Positions 1 to 6,331 of a DNA stretch of 6,387 nucleotides are shown here, piece by piece (position 1 is the stretch's first letter; every line of letters starts with the position of its first letter). The notes under the pieces are model-generated. The model was given only the letters and a program-made list of their open reading frames with translations. It did no database searches and was not told the DNA's origin. The DNA is from Bacteroidales bacterium. Its GTDB lineage: Bacteria; Bacteroidota; Bacteroidia; Bacteroidales; PUMT01. The position numbers and the translations under genes were made by a program. The stretch spans positions 1 through 6,387 of the forward strand of contig SKQJ01000195.1 of NCBI GenBank assembly GCA_007119075.1, read 5' to 3'.

Positions 1-500
1 CCTGTTGCGCCGCAGGCCATCAGGAGAGTCACCGACTTGTAGTTCAGCCTGAGGAATCTTCCGAGGTTTGATCCTATTGATGATCCTGTCAGCACAATGG
101 GTGCCTCCAGTCCGACCGACCCGCCGAACCCGACAGTCATAGTGCTGGCGACCATCGATGAAAATGAATTATGGGGAGCCAGAACAGAGTCCTTCCTGGA
201 TATTGAATGCAGAACTTTCGAAACTCCGTGTGATATCTGGTCTTTTATGACATATCTTGTAAACAGCACAGCCAGGGATATACCCAGCACAGGAAAAGCC
301 AGATAAAGAATATTCCCTGTCTCCAGAACAAGTCTGCCGGTCAGAAATTCATTGGTATAGTAGACGGTATTTTTAAGAACGATTGCGGCAAGCCCTCCCA
401 GCAGACCAATGATAAAACTCAGAATAAGAAGCAGCTGGCGGTGTTTCAGGTTTCTTATTATCCAGATCTGTATACCTGTTATGAGTCTTATTCTTTGCAT
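1..500 (-). CDS. ClC-family chloride channel/transporter, N-terminal part (runs off left edge)
   Basis: Integral membrane anion channel or proton-coupled chloride exchanger of the ClC family. The minus strand is open from an ATG at 500-498 to the window edge, giving 166 codons with no stop. Visible parts: a basic N-terminus, a first hydrophobic helix at about residues 23-42, a second at about 64-85, and the diagnostic helix E/F region at about 122-147 containing G-F-G-G-S-V-G-L-E-A-P. In that motif E132 matches the external gating glutamate of ClC proteins (the GxEGP motif, E148 in the E. coli exchanger). The stretch ends in A-C-G-A-T-G, also typical of the family. At the place of the first filter motif (GSGIP) the protein reads S-H-G-V-S, so the canonical filter serine is not obvious. 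The GxFxP motif, the central tyrosine and any C-terminal CBS domains would lie beyond the window. The gene is divergent from the M16 gene. Family assignment is firm; channel versus exchanger cannot be decided. Confidence 0.9.
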   Translation of the reverse strand, partial: MQRIRLITGIQIWIIRNLKHRQLLLILSFIIGLLGGLAAIVLKNTVYYTNEFLTGRLVLETGNILYLAFPVLGISLAVLFTRYVIKDQISHGVSKVLHSISRKDSVLAPHNSFSSMVASTMTVGFGGSVGLEAPIVLTGSSIGSNLGRFLRLNYKSVTLLMACGAT

Positions 501-507
501 GGCACCA

Positions 508-540
508 CAAAAATACAATTTACCGTTCCAATTAACCAGA
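508..540 (-). promoter_or_regulatory. Candidate Bacteroidota-type promoter for the ClC gene
   Basis: On the minus strand TATTTTTG (515-508) fits the Bacteroidota -7 consensus TAnnTTTG exactly. TCTG (540-537), a one-mismatch version of the -33 TTTG, lies 21 bp upstream. The -7 element ends only 7 nt before the ATG, so a transcript from here would have almost no leader. The element match is seen directly; promoter function is inferred, and AT-rich matches arise easily by chance. Confidence 0.35.
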
Positions 541-593
541 AAATGGCCTGCTGATTTACAGCCCCTTTGATGTCAGATGATTTCAGCCGTGAA

Positions 594-624
594 TTCGCTT
601 ATCCAATAATTCTGATTATTTTTG
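594..624 (+). promoter_or_regulatory. Candidate Bacteroidota-type promoter for the M16 pair
   Basis: TATTTTTG at 617-624 is an exact TAnnTTTG -7 element. TTCG at 594-597 is a one-mismatch -33 element with a 19-bp spacer. Transcription would start near 629-632 and give a leader of about 45 nt before the ATG at 675. The element lies inside the upstream in-frame extension of the M16 reading frame, which argues against translation beginning at 567. Confidence 0.5.
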
Positions 625-636
625 TCAAAAAGAAAA

Positions 637-655
637 AATCTCCGGACCGGAGATT
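637..655 (-). terminator. Hairpin with U-tract reading leftward; possible intrinsic terminator or operator
   Basis: AATCTCCGGACCGGAGATT is a perfect 9+1+9 palindrome. It can fold as an 8-bp stem with a GAC triloop. Read on the minus strand it is followed by TTTTCTTTTT (636-627), extending the stem's terminal TT, which is the layout of a rho-independent terminator. Read on the plus strand it is followed by TTAAAAA, which is not a good tail. It lies between divergent genes, so no annotated minus-strand gene ends here; it could stop antisense transcription from the M16 gene before it enters the ClC gene. Alternatively, at about +7 to +25 of the proposed M16 transcript it could be an operator or a 5' leader hairpin. 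The structure is clear; its role is not. Confidence 0.4.
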
Positions 656-674
656 AAAAACGGAAAAATTCTTC

Positions 675-1922
675 ATGATCGGCTTTAAAAGAAAAACACT
701 CGAAAACGGACTCAGGGTAATTATTCATGAAGATGATTCCACCCCCATGGCGGTGGTCAACCTGCTGTATGACGTGGGCTCGTCGGACGAGGACCCGGAA
801 AGAACCGGTTCCGCTCATCTTCTGGAGCACCTTATGTTTGGCGGCTCGGCTAATATTCCTTCGTACGACCGGGTGGTGCAAAGAGCCGGAGGTGAAAATA
901 ACGCGTTTACCAGCAATGACATAACCAATTATTATCTGCACCTTCCCGCCGCCAATGTGGAAACAGGCATGTGGCTGGAATCGGATCGTATGCTTGGCCT
1001 GCGGTTCACCCGTAAAGGTTTCGATATACAAAAGAATGTTGTCATAGAAGAATTCAAGCAGCGTTACCTTAACCAGCCTTACGGGGACATCTGGATGCTC
1101 CTGAGGCCGCTTGCCTACAAGGTCCACCCCTATAAATGGCCGACGATCGGGATGGATATTTCACATATTGAAAAAATAACCCTGGAGGAGATTGAGCGCT
1201 TTTATTATGAGCACTACTGCCCTTCCAATGCCATACTATGCATCTCCGGGAACGTGAAGGCCGGCCATTGTTTCGGTCTGGCTGAAAAATGGTTTGGGCC
1301 TATAGAAAAAAGGAAAAAGACCGGCAGGCGGCTTCCTGCAGAGCCTCCCCGGTCCCGTCCGCTGAAAACGGACGTGAGCAGGGATGTTCCCGCTCACGAG
1401 ATCGTCATTGCTTACAATATGTGCGCAAGGAATACACCGCTTTATTATGTTCATGATCTTATTTCAGACCTGCTGGCAGGAGGTAAATCCTCACGCCTTT
1501 ACAGGCATCTTGTCATGGAAAAAAAGCTTTTGACCGGTGTCAATGCCTATATAACAGGCGACAGGGATCCGGGACTGTTTATTGTGAGGGGGAGGCCGGC
1601 CGACGGGATCAGTATCGAGCTTGCCCACGGGGAGATCCTTGCCGGGATCGGCGACCTTACAGACCGGCCGCCTTCCCGGGAAGAACTCGACAAAGTGAAG
1701 AACAAGCTGGAAGCAACCCGGCAGTACATGCATTCCGACATACTTCACAAGGCGATAGACCTTTCATACCAGGAGCTGCTGGGCGATGCGGAAGGCATTA
1801 ACAATGAAATCGCCATATACAGGAAAATCACCCCCGGGGATATACTTGAGGCCGCAGCATCTTTATTCGAACCGGCAAATTCTTCAACCCTGTTTTACCG
1901 TTCCGGTCAGTTACCGGAATGA
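675..1922 (+). CDS. M16B family zinc metallopeptidase, catalytic subunit
   Basis: Cytoplasmic-type zinc peptidase of the pitrilysin/processing-peptidase clan (M16), 415 aa from the chosen start, the usual length for one M16B subunit. The inverted zinc motif H48-L-L-E-H52 is intact, with E51 as catalytic base. The third ligand is probably E126 in the V-V-I-E-E-F stretch about 74 residues later. The conserved GGENNAFTSNDITNYY block (about 72-87) belongs to the substrate-binding strand region. In the C-terminal half, the position where the partner has its Arg/Tyr pair reads M281 and G288, so that pair is missing and must come from a partner. Start choice: the frame is open back to 567, but family homology begins at M-I-G-F-K-R-K (ATG 675), and a promoter-like element lies in the extension. 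No signal peptide from this start. It precedes the non-catalytic subunit by 185 nt. Substrate unknown; peptide or signal-peptide degradation is the family expectation. Confidence 0.92.
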   Translation: MIGFKRKTLENGLRVIIHEDDSTPMAVVNLLYDVGSSDEDPERTGSAHLLEHLMFGGSANIPSYDRVVQRAGGENNAFTSNDITNYYLHLPAANVETGMWLESDRMLGLRFTRKGFDIQKNVVIEEFKQRYLNQPYGDIWMLLRPLAYKVHPYKWPTIGMDISHIEKITLEEIERFYYEHYCPSNAILCISGNVKAGHCFGLAEKWFGPIEKRKKTGRRLPAEPPRSRPLKTDVSRDVPAHEIVIAYNMCARNTPLYYVHDLISDLLAGGKSSRLYRHLVMEKKLLTGVNAYITGDRDPGLFIVRGRPADGISIELAHGEILAGIGDLTDRPPSREELDKVKNKLEATRQYMHSDILHKAIDLSYQELLGDAEGINNEIAIYRKITPGDILEAAASLFEPANSSTLFYRSGQLPE

Positions 1923-1995
1923 ACCGGCAAAAAGCGACCGGGCATGCTATCAGATCCGGGGCAACCGTGTCCGTCAGCCTGGCAGGAGACCTTAA

Positions 1996-2103
1996 ATGAA
2001 GGCCGCATCAGCCTTCGGCAGACAAAATATAATGAAAGTCACATCCAGAAATTATTGCAAAATGAACAAGCTGCTGCATTTGAGTTCGACCAAAAGTCAA
2101 TAA
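1996..2103 (+). CDS. Doubtful 35-codon ORF between the two M16 genes
   Basis: The 185-nt spacer between the M16 genes (1923-2107) holds an ATG at 1996, preceded by AGGAG at 1984-1988 with a 7-nt gap. It opens a basic 35-aa frame that ends in TAA at 2101-2103, four nucleotides before the next start. The product has no membrane helix, signal peptide or motif I recognise, and the frame is short enough to occur by chance. In favour: the Shine-Dalgarno sequence and a position suited to translational coupling with the downstream gene. Against: no recognisable family and no compositional support. Otherwise the spacer shows only a weak -7-like TGCATTTG at 2075-2082. I recognise no function. Confidence 0.15.
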   Translation: MKAASAFGRQNIMKVTSRNYCKMNKLLHLSSTKSQ

Positions 2104-2107
2104 ACCT

Positions 2108-3382
2108 ATGAGGACAAAGGCACCAAAAACCACGACCCGCATGACCCCGGGCGACGTCAGGCCTGACATCGTCAGGCTCAAAAACGGGATTCCCGTATTC
2201 CTGATCCGGGCAGGCAGTCAACCGGTAGTCCGGCTGGACCTGACTTTCAGCGCCGGTGCCTGGTGGCAGTCCAAACCCCTGCAGGCTTCCCTTGTGAATG
2301 CCATGATCAGCGAAGGGACTGCAAAAAGACCGGGACGCGAAATTGCAGAGATCCTTGATTACCATGGAGCATATATAAATGCTTCGTCCGACAGGGACAA
2401 TGCTTTCCTTACCATATACTTTCTAGCCCGGCATATGGATATCATTCTTAGCCTGGCAGCCGAAATGATAAGGGAACCCTCATTCCCCGCTGAAGAATAC
2501 CATGCTCTCATGGATCGGCGAAAACAAAATTTTCTGATCGAAAAAAGCAAAGTGGGCAATCTTGCCAGGGACGGATTTGCCTGTGCCCTGTTCGGACCCG
2601 GACATCCTTACGGCCGGACCTTCAGCCGGCAGGATTTTGACAATATTCTCAGGGAGGACATTATTGATTTTCATTCCCGGTTCTACCATTCCCGAAACTG
2701 TAAAATAGTGGTTTCGGGAAATTATGATGAAAAAGCCCTTTTATCCAGGCTGGATGAACTTTTTGGAGACAAATGGGATCCACCCGGGATCGGGGAGCCG
2801 GTAAAGGTCGGGAAAAGACCTTCGGCCGAAAGGCATATATTCGTCCCCAAAAAAGATGCTGTCCAGTCAGCCCTCCGCATCGGACACGAAACATTTGTAA
2901 AATCACACCCCGATTATCCGCAGATGCTTGTGCTGAATAATTTGCTGGGAGGACATTTCGGCTCGAGGCTGATGCAGAATATAAGGGAAAAAAAAGGGTA
3001 TACCTACGGAATAGGATCTGTCCTTGCAGGACTGCGCAACAGCGGCTTTCTTGTCATCGTATCGGAAGTGGGAACGGGATACCATAAGGCAGCCTTAAAA
3101 GAAATATACCGGGAGCTTGACAAGCTCTGCAGCAAACCGGTTTCGGAAAGAGAGCTGAAGCTCACCCGGAACCAGATGCTCGGGGACTTGCTCAGGGATT
3201 TTGACGGACCCTTTGCCAGGGCAGAAAGCATCAGGACGCTGATTGAACATGATCTTGAAATTGATTTCTATGACAGGATCATCCACGCCATCAACACCGT
3301 AACCCCTGCTGAATTACTTGAGCTCGCAAACAAATATCTGTCTCCCGATTCAATGTATGAAGTAGTGGCCGGGCACGAATGA
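2108..3382 (+). CDS. M16B family peptidase-like protein, non-catalytic partner subunit
   Basis: A 424-aa M16 fold protein that has lost the zinc site. Where the partner has HLLEH this protein reads S61-L-V-N-A65, so both histidines and the glutamate are gone. It keeps the other half of the active site, the conserved I-R-E-K-K-G-Y-T-Y block with R293 and Y300, which in two-component bacterial M16B enzymes binds substrate in trans. The N-terminal domain (about 20-230) and C-terminal domain (about 240-424) both look complete. The first ATG at 2108 is chosen because the preceding in-frame stop is at 2081-2083 and the N-terminal tail before L-K-N-G-I-P resembles, from memory, that of Bacteroidota homologues; M12 (2141) is the alternative. 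No clear Shine-Dalgarno. It follows the catalytic subunit on the same strand and should heterodimerise with it. No secretion signal is visible. Confidence 0.9.
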   Translation: MRTKAPKTTTRMTPGDVRPDIVRLKNGIPVFLIRAGSQPVVRLDLTFSAGAWWQSKPLQASLVNAMISEGTAKRPGREIAEILDYHGAYINASSDRDNAFLTIYFLARHMDIILSLAAEMIREPSFPAEEYHALMDRRKQNFLIEKSKVGNLARDGFACALFGPGHPYGRTFSRQDFDNILREDIIDFHSRFYHSRNCKIVVSGNYDEKALLSRLDELFGDKWDPPGIGEPVKVGKRPSAERHIFVPKKDAVQSALRIGHETFVKSHPDYPQMLVLNNLLGGHFGSRLMQNIREKKGYTYGIGSVLAGLRNSGFLVIVSEVGTGYHKAALKEIYRELDKLCSKPVSERELKLTRNQMLGDLLRDFDGPFARAESIRTLIEHDLEIDFYDRIIHAINTVTPAELLELANKYLSPDSMYEVVAGHE

Positions 3383-3471
3383 TTGGCACTTATTTTGTAC
3401 CGTTTCATATCAGAAAGCCTGGCGCCAGACCGTTTATATTACAGCTGAAAACAAAAAAACGGCCGGGCTCC

Positions 3472-3513
3472 CCGCATATGCGCAAAATGATTAATTTTGC
3501 AGACAGCATGCGG
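3472..3513 (+). promoter_or_regulatory. Candidate rel promoter -7 element inside a nested inverted repeat
   Basis: TAATTTTG at 3492-3499 is an exact TAnnTTTG element; no convincing -33 TTTG is seen at the expected spacing. Transcription would start near 3505, about 47 nt before the rel ATG. The element overlaps the perfect inverted repeat GCAAAAT (3482-3488), 5-nt spacer, ATTTTGC (3494-3500). That is nested in an outer pair, CCGCAT (3472-3477) and ATGCGG (3508-3513). A dyad over a -7 element is the usual layout of a repressor operator. The rest of the 169-nt spacer (3383-3551) shows no ORF or T-tailed terminator for the M16 genes. Confidence 0.4.
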
Positions 3514-3551
3514 ACCGGCAGATCAGGCTCACTACAGAAGCGGGAGCAATC

Positions 3552-5798
3552 ATGATTATCCATACAGAAGAAGAAGTAAAGGAAATACACGAAAGGTTCG
3601 AAGACCTTTTGGACCACTGCACTCATATTCAGAAGCCTGATGATCTTAGTCTCATCAGGAAAGCCTTCCATTTTGCCAATGAGGCCCATAAGGATATGAG
3701 GCGAAAAGCCGGCCAGCCCTACATAGTGCATCCGATTGCTGTCAGCAAGATAGTTGCGGCCGAGATCGGCCTTGGCAGCAAATCGATCATCGCTGCATTA
3801 TTGCACGATGTTGTGGAAGACACGGAATACACCCTGGAAGATATCCGTTACAATTTCGGCGATAAAATAGCGACCATAATTGACGGACTGACCAAAATAG
3901 CCGGCGTCTTCGATAAAAAATCAACTATCCAGGTCGAAAATTTCAGAAAGCTCCTGCTTACCCTTTCGGATGACGTCAGGGTGATCCTCATCAAGATTGC
4001 CGACCGGCTCGATAACATGAGGACACTCGACGCCCTGTCAAGGAACAAGCAGCTTAAAATCGCAGGGGAAACCAGTTTTCTTTTTGCCCCCCTCGCCCAC
4101 AGGCTTGGTCTTTACTCAATAAAAACCGAGCTCGAGGATCTGGCCCTGAAATACCAGGATCCCAAAATATACAATGATATACTGCGAAAAATCAAGGACA
4201 GCGAGAAAACCCGGCAGCTTTTCATAAATAAGTTCTCTCTGCCCATAATTGAAAAGCTGAACGAACACACTATCAGGTATGACATAAGCGGCCGTCCGAA
4301 ATCCATTTACTCCATCTATACCAAGATGGAAGCAAAAAAGGTCAAATTCGAGGAAATATATGACTTGTTTGCCATAAGGGTTGTGTTTGAACCGAATCCC
4401 AGCATACCCGAGAAAGTCCAGTGCTGGAACATCTATTCGCTTATTACCGATATCTATATGCCCAAGCCGGAAAGGATAAGGGACTGGGTGAGCACGCCAA
4501 AGGCCAACGGTTACGAATCCCTGCACGGAACGGTAATGGGCCCCAACGGAAAATGGGTGGAAGTCCAGATCCGCACCACCAGGATGAACGATATTGCCGA
4601 GAGGGGGTTTGCCGCTCACTGGAAATACAAAAGCAACGGCGTGGGAGAATCGGAGCTTGATAAATGGATAAAGAAAATAAGGGAATTGCTGGACGCTCCC
4701 AATCCCGATGCCCTGGAATTTATAGATGAATTCAAGCTCAACCTGTTCTCTTCTGAAATCATGGTTTTCACTCCCAAGGGCACAATTATTACCCTGCCGG
4801 CGAATGCAACCGTAATTGATTTCGCCTACGAAATTCATACCGAGGTGGGAAACAAGGCCATAGGAGCCAAGGTAAATCAAAAGCTTGTTCCTCTGAACCA
4901 CGCGCTTTCAAGCGGCGACCAGGTGGAGGTGCTTACATCCGAAAGCCAGCGCACACAGCGGGAATGGCTTGATTTTGCCTTCACCGCCAAAGCCAGAACC
5001 AGTATAAAGAGCGCTCTCAAGGATGAGAATAAGCTCAGGATCCAGGCAGGCAAGAAAATCCTGGAAGAAAAGCTCAGGGAGATCAATCTTCATCCGAATT
5101 CAAGAATACTGAAAAAGCTTCTGGACGGATATGAGGTCGAAAACAAGGATTATCTGTACTCCAGAATAGGAGGCGGCCTTCTTTCGCTCGACAACATGAA
5201 AAAAATCCTGAAAAAAAACACCAAAAACAAATGGATCCGGTACTGGGAACTTACCTACAACAAAAATGTTCAGAAAAGCAAAAAGCCGGAAGAAAAACCG
5301 CAGGAAATAAAGGAGCTGCCCCTTGACCCCGGCAAGCCTCTGATAATCAGGGAAGGGATAGACGAACCGGGAAAAAACTACAGGATAGCAAAATGCTGCA
5401 ATCCCATACCCGGCGATGATATTGTAGGATACAAGAGCCCGAACGAGACTATTATAGTCCATTCAACCAAATGCCCCACGGCCACAAAGCTTATGTCCAG
5501 TCACGGCGAACTGATAGTTTCCGCCAAATGGACCAAACACAAGATACTTTCCTTTCTTGCCGGAATAAGGATCAAGGGAATCGATAAGATTGGTATCGCA
5601 AATTCCATAACCAGCGTAATATCCCTTGATCTCAATGCCAATATCAGGAAGATAGCCATTGAATCTCACGATGGGATTTTTGAGGGAAGCATCGAGCTTT
5701 ATGTTCACGATACCAAGCACCTGAACAATCTGATCATGAATCTGTTTAAGATAAACGGAGTAGTTTCGGTCGACCGGATTGAAAATATTCAGGAATAG
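3552..5798 (+). CDS. rel: Bifunctional RelA/SpoT-family (p)ppGpp synthetase/hydrolase
   Basis: Stringent-response enzyme that makes (p)ppGpp from ATP and GDP/GTP and can hydrolyse it; 748 aa, a full-length long RSH. Domains in order: HD hydrolase (about 40-190) with likely metal ligands H60, H85-D86 and D151, plus E89-D90 of the HDVVEDT block; synthetase (about 240-350) with G-R-P-K-S-I-Y-S-I-Y, D271 in Y-D-L-F-A-I-R, N-G-Y-E-S-L-H-G and the catalytic E337 in V-E-V-Q-I-R-T; TGS (about 402-462); a helical linker; a zinc-finger/conserved-cysteine domain with C615-C616, H637 and C641; and a C-terminal ACT domain (about 667-746). Because both the HD ligands and the synthetase residues are present, a bifunctional enzyme is predicted. 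The usual DRLHNMRT segment reads D-R-L-D-N-M-R-T here (D154 for His). GGGAG at 3542-3546, five nt upstream, supports the ATG at 3552. It has its own promoter-like region and is followed by a terminator-like hairpin. Confidence 0.95.
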   Translation: MIIHTEEEVKEIHERFEDLLDHCTHIQKPDDLSLIRKAFHFANEAHKDMRRKAGQPYIVHPIAVSKIVAAEIGLGSKSIIAALLHDVVEDTEYTLEDIRYNFGDKIATIIDGLTKIAGVFDKKSTIQVENFRKLLLTLSDDVRVILIKIADRLDNMRTLDALSRNKQLKIAGETSFLFAPLAHRLGLYSIKTELEDLALKYQDPKIYNDILRKIKDSEKTRQLFINKFSLPIIEKLNEHTIRYDISGRPKSIYSIYTKMEAKKVKFEEIYDLFAIRVVFEPNPSIPEKVQCWNIYSLITDIYMPKPERIRDWVSTPKANGYESLHGTVMGPNGKWVEVQIRTTRMNDIAERGFAAHWKYKSNGVGESELDKWIKKIRELLDAPNPDALEFIDEFKLNLFSSEIMVFTPKGTIITLPANATVIDFAYEIHTEVGNKAIGAKVNQKLVPLNHALSSGDQVEVLTSESQRTQREWLDFAFTAKARTSIKSALKDENKLRIQAGKKILEEKLREINLHPNSRILKKLLDGYEVENKDYLYSRIGGGLLSLDNMKKILKKNTKNKWIRYWELTYNKNVQKSKKPEEKPQEIKELPLDPGKPLIIREGIDEPGKNYRIAKCCNPIPGDDIVGYKSPNETIIVHSTKCPTATKLMSSHGELIVSAKWTKHKILSFLAGIRIKGIDKIGIANSITSVISLDLNANIRKIAIESHDGIFEGSIELYVHDTKHLNNLIMNLFKINGVVSVDRIENIQE

Positions 5799-5816
5799 CG
5801 TATCAAAAACACGGCA

Positions 5817-5841
5817 AATCATTCCGGATTGATTTTTTTTT
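5817..5841 (+). terminator. Candidate rho-independent terminator after rel
   Basis: An imperfect hairpin, AATCA (5817-5821) pairing with TGATT (5830-5834) around a TCCGGA core with one T-T mismatch, runs directly into nine T residues (5833-5841). It starts 18 nt after the rel stop. The stem is short and AT-rich apart from the CCGG tip, so termination may be partial. Its position between rel and the next promoter element fits a transcript end. Confidence 0.45.
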
Positions 5842-5843
5842 CC

Positions 5844-5876
5844 TATTTTTGGCATTATTTTAAATTAGACTATTTA
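5844..5876 (+). promoter_or_regulatory. Candidate promoter and AT-rich dyad for the Fur-family gene
   Basis: TATTTTTG at 5844-5851 matches the TAnnTTTG -7 element exactly. No good -33 element is visible, partly because the rel terminator T-tract occupies the spacer. A start near 5857 would leave a leader of about 19 nt. Between the element and the start codon lies the dyad TAAAT (5861-5865), 6-nt spacer, ATTTA (5872-5876), whose last base is the A of the ATG. Its place at the transcription and translation start would suit autoregulation by the Fur-like product, but it does not match the 7-1-7 Fur or PerR box closely. Confidence 0.4.
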
Positions 5877-6331
5877 TGGCCTGCATAGAATCAAAAGACA
5901 CCGTGAAAAAGCTGTTCACTGAATATCTTGAAAAGAAAGGACATCGAAAAACCCCTGAAAGATTTGCCATTCTTGAAGAAATTTACACCCATGAGGGCCA
6001 TTTTGATATAGAATCGCTCTATATTTCCATGAAAAACAAAAACTACAGGGTAAGCAGGGCGACCCTGTACAATACGATCGATTTGCTGCTTGAATGCAAC
6101 CTGGTTGTCAAGCATCAGTTCGGAAAAAATATTGCCCAGTTTGAAAAAGCCCATGAATGCAAGCAACATGACCACCTGATTGACACCAAAACGGGAGAAG
6201 TCATTGAGTTTTGCGATCCCCGGATACAGGAAATCATTAAAACCGCCTGCAACCTGGCGAATTTCAAGCCTACCCATCATTCCCTCTACATTTACGGCCA
6301 GAAAGAAGTGCCCGGCAGCGACAATAGCTGA
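5876..6331 (+). CDS. Fur-family transcriptional regulator (Fur/PerR/Zur type)
   Basis: Metal- or peroxide-responsive DNA-binding repressor, 151 aa, the usual family length. The winged-helix domain spans about 10-85: K-T-P-E-R-F-A-I-L, then H42-F-D-I-E-S-L-Y, then the recognition helix V-S-R-A-T-L-Y-N-T. The dimerisation domain (about 86-141) holds H98-D-H100, V-I-E111-F and H134-H135-S-L-Y-I-Y-G. Likely regulatory metal ligands by family alignment are H42, E90, H98, H100, E111 and H135. Odd points: the usual CxxCG after HDHLI reads D103-T-K-T106-G, and no C-terminal CxxC follows, so the structural zinc site of classical Fur/PerR is absent. The position of Fur E108 appears to be Q118. Cysteines are C3, C74, C95, C113 and C125. 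Start at 5876 has no Shine-Dalgarno, and no other in-frame ATG lies nearby. Iron, zinc, manganese or peroxide sensing cannot be told apart from sequence alone. The last six codons lie in the terminal tandem repeat. Confidence 0.9.
   Translation: MACIESKDTVKKLFTEYLEKKGHRKTPERFAILEEIYTHEGHFDIESLYISMKNKNYRVSRATLYNTIDLLLECNLVVKHQFGKNIAQFEKAHECKQHDHLIDTKTGEVIEFCDPRIQEIIKTACNLANFKPTHHSLYIYGQKEVPGSDNS

Noticed and set aside
97..306. 69-codon plus-strand frame near the left edge
   Set aside because: It is antisense to the ClC helix E/F region, whose minus-strand translation is clearly conserved.
567..674. N-terminal extension of the catalytic M16 frame with a hydrophobic stretch and a lysine cluster, resembling a signal or membrane anchor
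   Set aside because: It contains the -7 promoter element and the hairpin, family homology starts at the ATG at 675, and M16B subunits of this type are usually not anchored this way. The hydrophobic residues come from AT-rich promoter DNA.
2002..2013. 12-nt inverted match between the M16 spacer (GGCCGCATCAGC) and the terminal repeat (GCTGATGCGGCC)
   Set aside because: A 12-nt match somewhere in a 6.4 kb window is expected by chance a few times, and no longer homology surrounds it.
3390..3397. TTATTTTG just after the second M16 gene as a rel promoter
   Set aside because: It departs from TAnnTTTG at the conserved A, has no -33 partner, and lies over 150 nt from rel, whereas an exact element lies closer at 3492-3499.
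4116..4901. 261-codon open frame on the minus strand inside rel
   Set aside because: It lies wholly antisense to the conserved HD/synthetase/TGS coding region and its translation shows no family motif, so it is a shadow frame.
5463..5855. 130-codon minus-strand frame over the rel C-terminus and the rel-fur spacer
   Set aside because: It overlaps the ACT and zinc-finger domains in antisense and the candidate terminator and promoter, with no recognisable protein motif.
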